This document shows, piece after piece, positions 16,109 to 16,374 of a stretch of DNA of 16,374 nt. Origin of the DNA: Megamonas hypermegale (GTDB lineage: Bacteria > Bacillota > Negativicutes > Selenomonadales > Selenomonadaceae); the NCBI GenBank assembly GCA_002314325.1, contig DCFC01000053.1, forward strand, positions 34,506 to 50,879, read 5' to 3'. The notes under the pieces were generated by a model. That model did not search any database. It was not told the DNA's origin and saw only the letters and a list, made by a program, of their open reading frames with translations. The first letter of the stretch is position 1; every line of letters begins with the position of its first letter. The translations under genes and the position numbers were made by a program.

Positions 16109-16374
16109 ATGAAAACCTATTGCTTTAAGCTGTATAATTCCAAACGAAACAAAAAACTTCATAGGCAGATTAACGCGGCAGGTCTCATTTATAATCACTG
16201 CATTGCACTCCATAAACGGTATTATCGCTTATTTAAAAAATCATTGCACAAATTTGTTTTGCAGGGACACTTGACTAAACTAAAAAAACTGGCAAAGTTC
16301 AGCTATCTTAATGAAATCGGCTCACAGGCGGTGCAAAATATAACTGAGCGTATAGACCGTGCTTATAAGCTGTT
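16109..16374 (+). CDS. tnpB: TnpB, RNA-guided endonuclease of IS200/IS605 family (N-terminal part)
   Basis: The first 88 residues are visible; the gene runs off the window. The start MKTYCFKLYNSKRNKKLHRQ, followed by GLIYNHCIALHKRYYRLFKK and later SQAVQNITERIDRAYKLF, is the standard N-terminal region of OrfB_IS605/TnpB (wedge and start of REC). The RuvC-like nuclease motifs and zinc finger lie beyond the window, so integrity cannot be judged. TnpB proteins use an RNA made from the right end of the element to cut DNA next to a target-adjacent motif identical to the insertion site. The ATG at 16109 follows AAGGCGG (16094-16100). The low-GC, lysine-rich coding style differs from the flanking genes. 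Confidence 0.88.
   Translation, partial: MKTYCFKLYNSKRNKKLHRQINAAGLIYNHCIALHKRYYRLFKKSLHKFVLQGHLTKLKKLAKFSYLNEIGSQAVQNITERIDRAYKL

Larger units (their letters stand above)
15962..16374 (+). mobile_element. IS200/IS605-family element (tnpB type), left part
   Basis: Directly after a TTAC tetranucleotide inside azlC, the sequence changes to a hairpin-rich non-coding block of about 147 nt and then a tnpB gene that continues past the window. Elements of this family insert 3' to a short fixed target (TTAC in IS608) without target duplication and have sub-terminal hairpins, which fits. No tnpA (Y1 transposase) lies between the left end and tnpB, so this is an IS1341-like, tnpB-only arrangement unless tnpA is downstream. 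The exact left boundary is inferred from where azlC similarity stops. Confidence 0.8.

Overview
All recognisable genes in this window lie on the + strand. The gene content points to a propionate-forming, diderm member of the Negativicutes (Firmicutes with an outer membrane; Selenomonas/Megamonas-like is my best guess). The reasons are a Firmicutes-type T-box in front of valS, an O-antigen-ligase-like protein downstream of folC, a Rex redox repressor, and a complete succinate-to-propionate gene set. Genus is inference only.

Layout. 1-241 holds no convincing gene, only short GC-rich inverted repeats. A 15-bp-arm palindrome (242-275) overlaps a good promoter (254-282) for a small HPr-like protein (317-583) whose regulatory serine is replaced by asparagine. 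A valine T-box leader (about 676-911; specifier GTA, T-box motif, terminator) precedes valS (945-3599). valS is followed closely by folC (3629-4936), and folC overlaps by 4 nt an O-antigen ligase/polymerase-like membrane protein (4933-6252). Two related imperfect palindromes (6260-6336, 6356-6400) lie just upstream of rex (6452-7078).

The core of the window is an apparent catabolic operon from 7334 to 14672. It has two promoter-like sequences in its leader and a strong terminator at 14689-14723. Its order is: propionyl-CoA:succinate CoA-transferase, methylmalonyl-CoA mutase catalytic subunit, separate B12-binding mutase subunit, the GTPase chaperone MeaB, methylmalonyl-CoA epimerase, methylmalonyl-CoA decarboxylase alpha (MmdA), a 48-aa MmdE/MmdD-tail-like protein, and a biotin carrier (MmdC). 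Together these turn succinate into propionate: CoA is moved from propionyl-CoA to succinate, succinyl-CoA is rearranged and epimerised to (S)-methylmalonyl-CoA, and decarboxylation regenerates propionyl-CoA. The membrane beta subunit (MmdB) and the membrane-anchor part of MmdD, which would make this a sodium pump, are not in the window. Apart from meaB, these genes use a visibly different codon set (GCT, GTT, CGT, TCC, GAA) from valS/folC/waaL, which fits very high expression.

After the terminator come an EFR1-type flavodoxin/ferredoxin protein (14751-15518) and an azlC permease gene (from 15546). The azlC gene is interrupted at a TTAC site (15958-15961) by the left end of an IS200/IS605-family element, whose tnpB begins at 16109 and runs off the window. 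I saw no CRISPR array, rRNA or tRNA.

I did not find an entirely new system. The best leads are the propionate operon lacking the sodium-pump subunits, the HPr without the regulatory serine, the palindromes in front of rex and the HPr gene, and the TnpB element with a readable candidate TAM.
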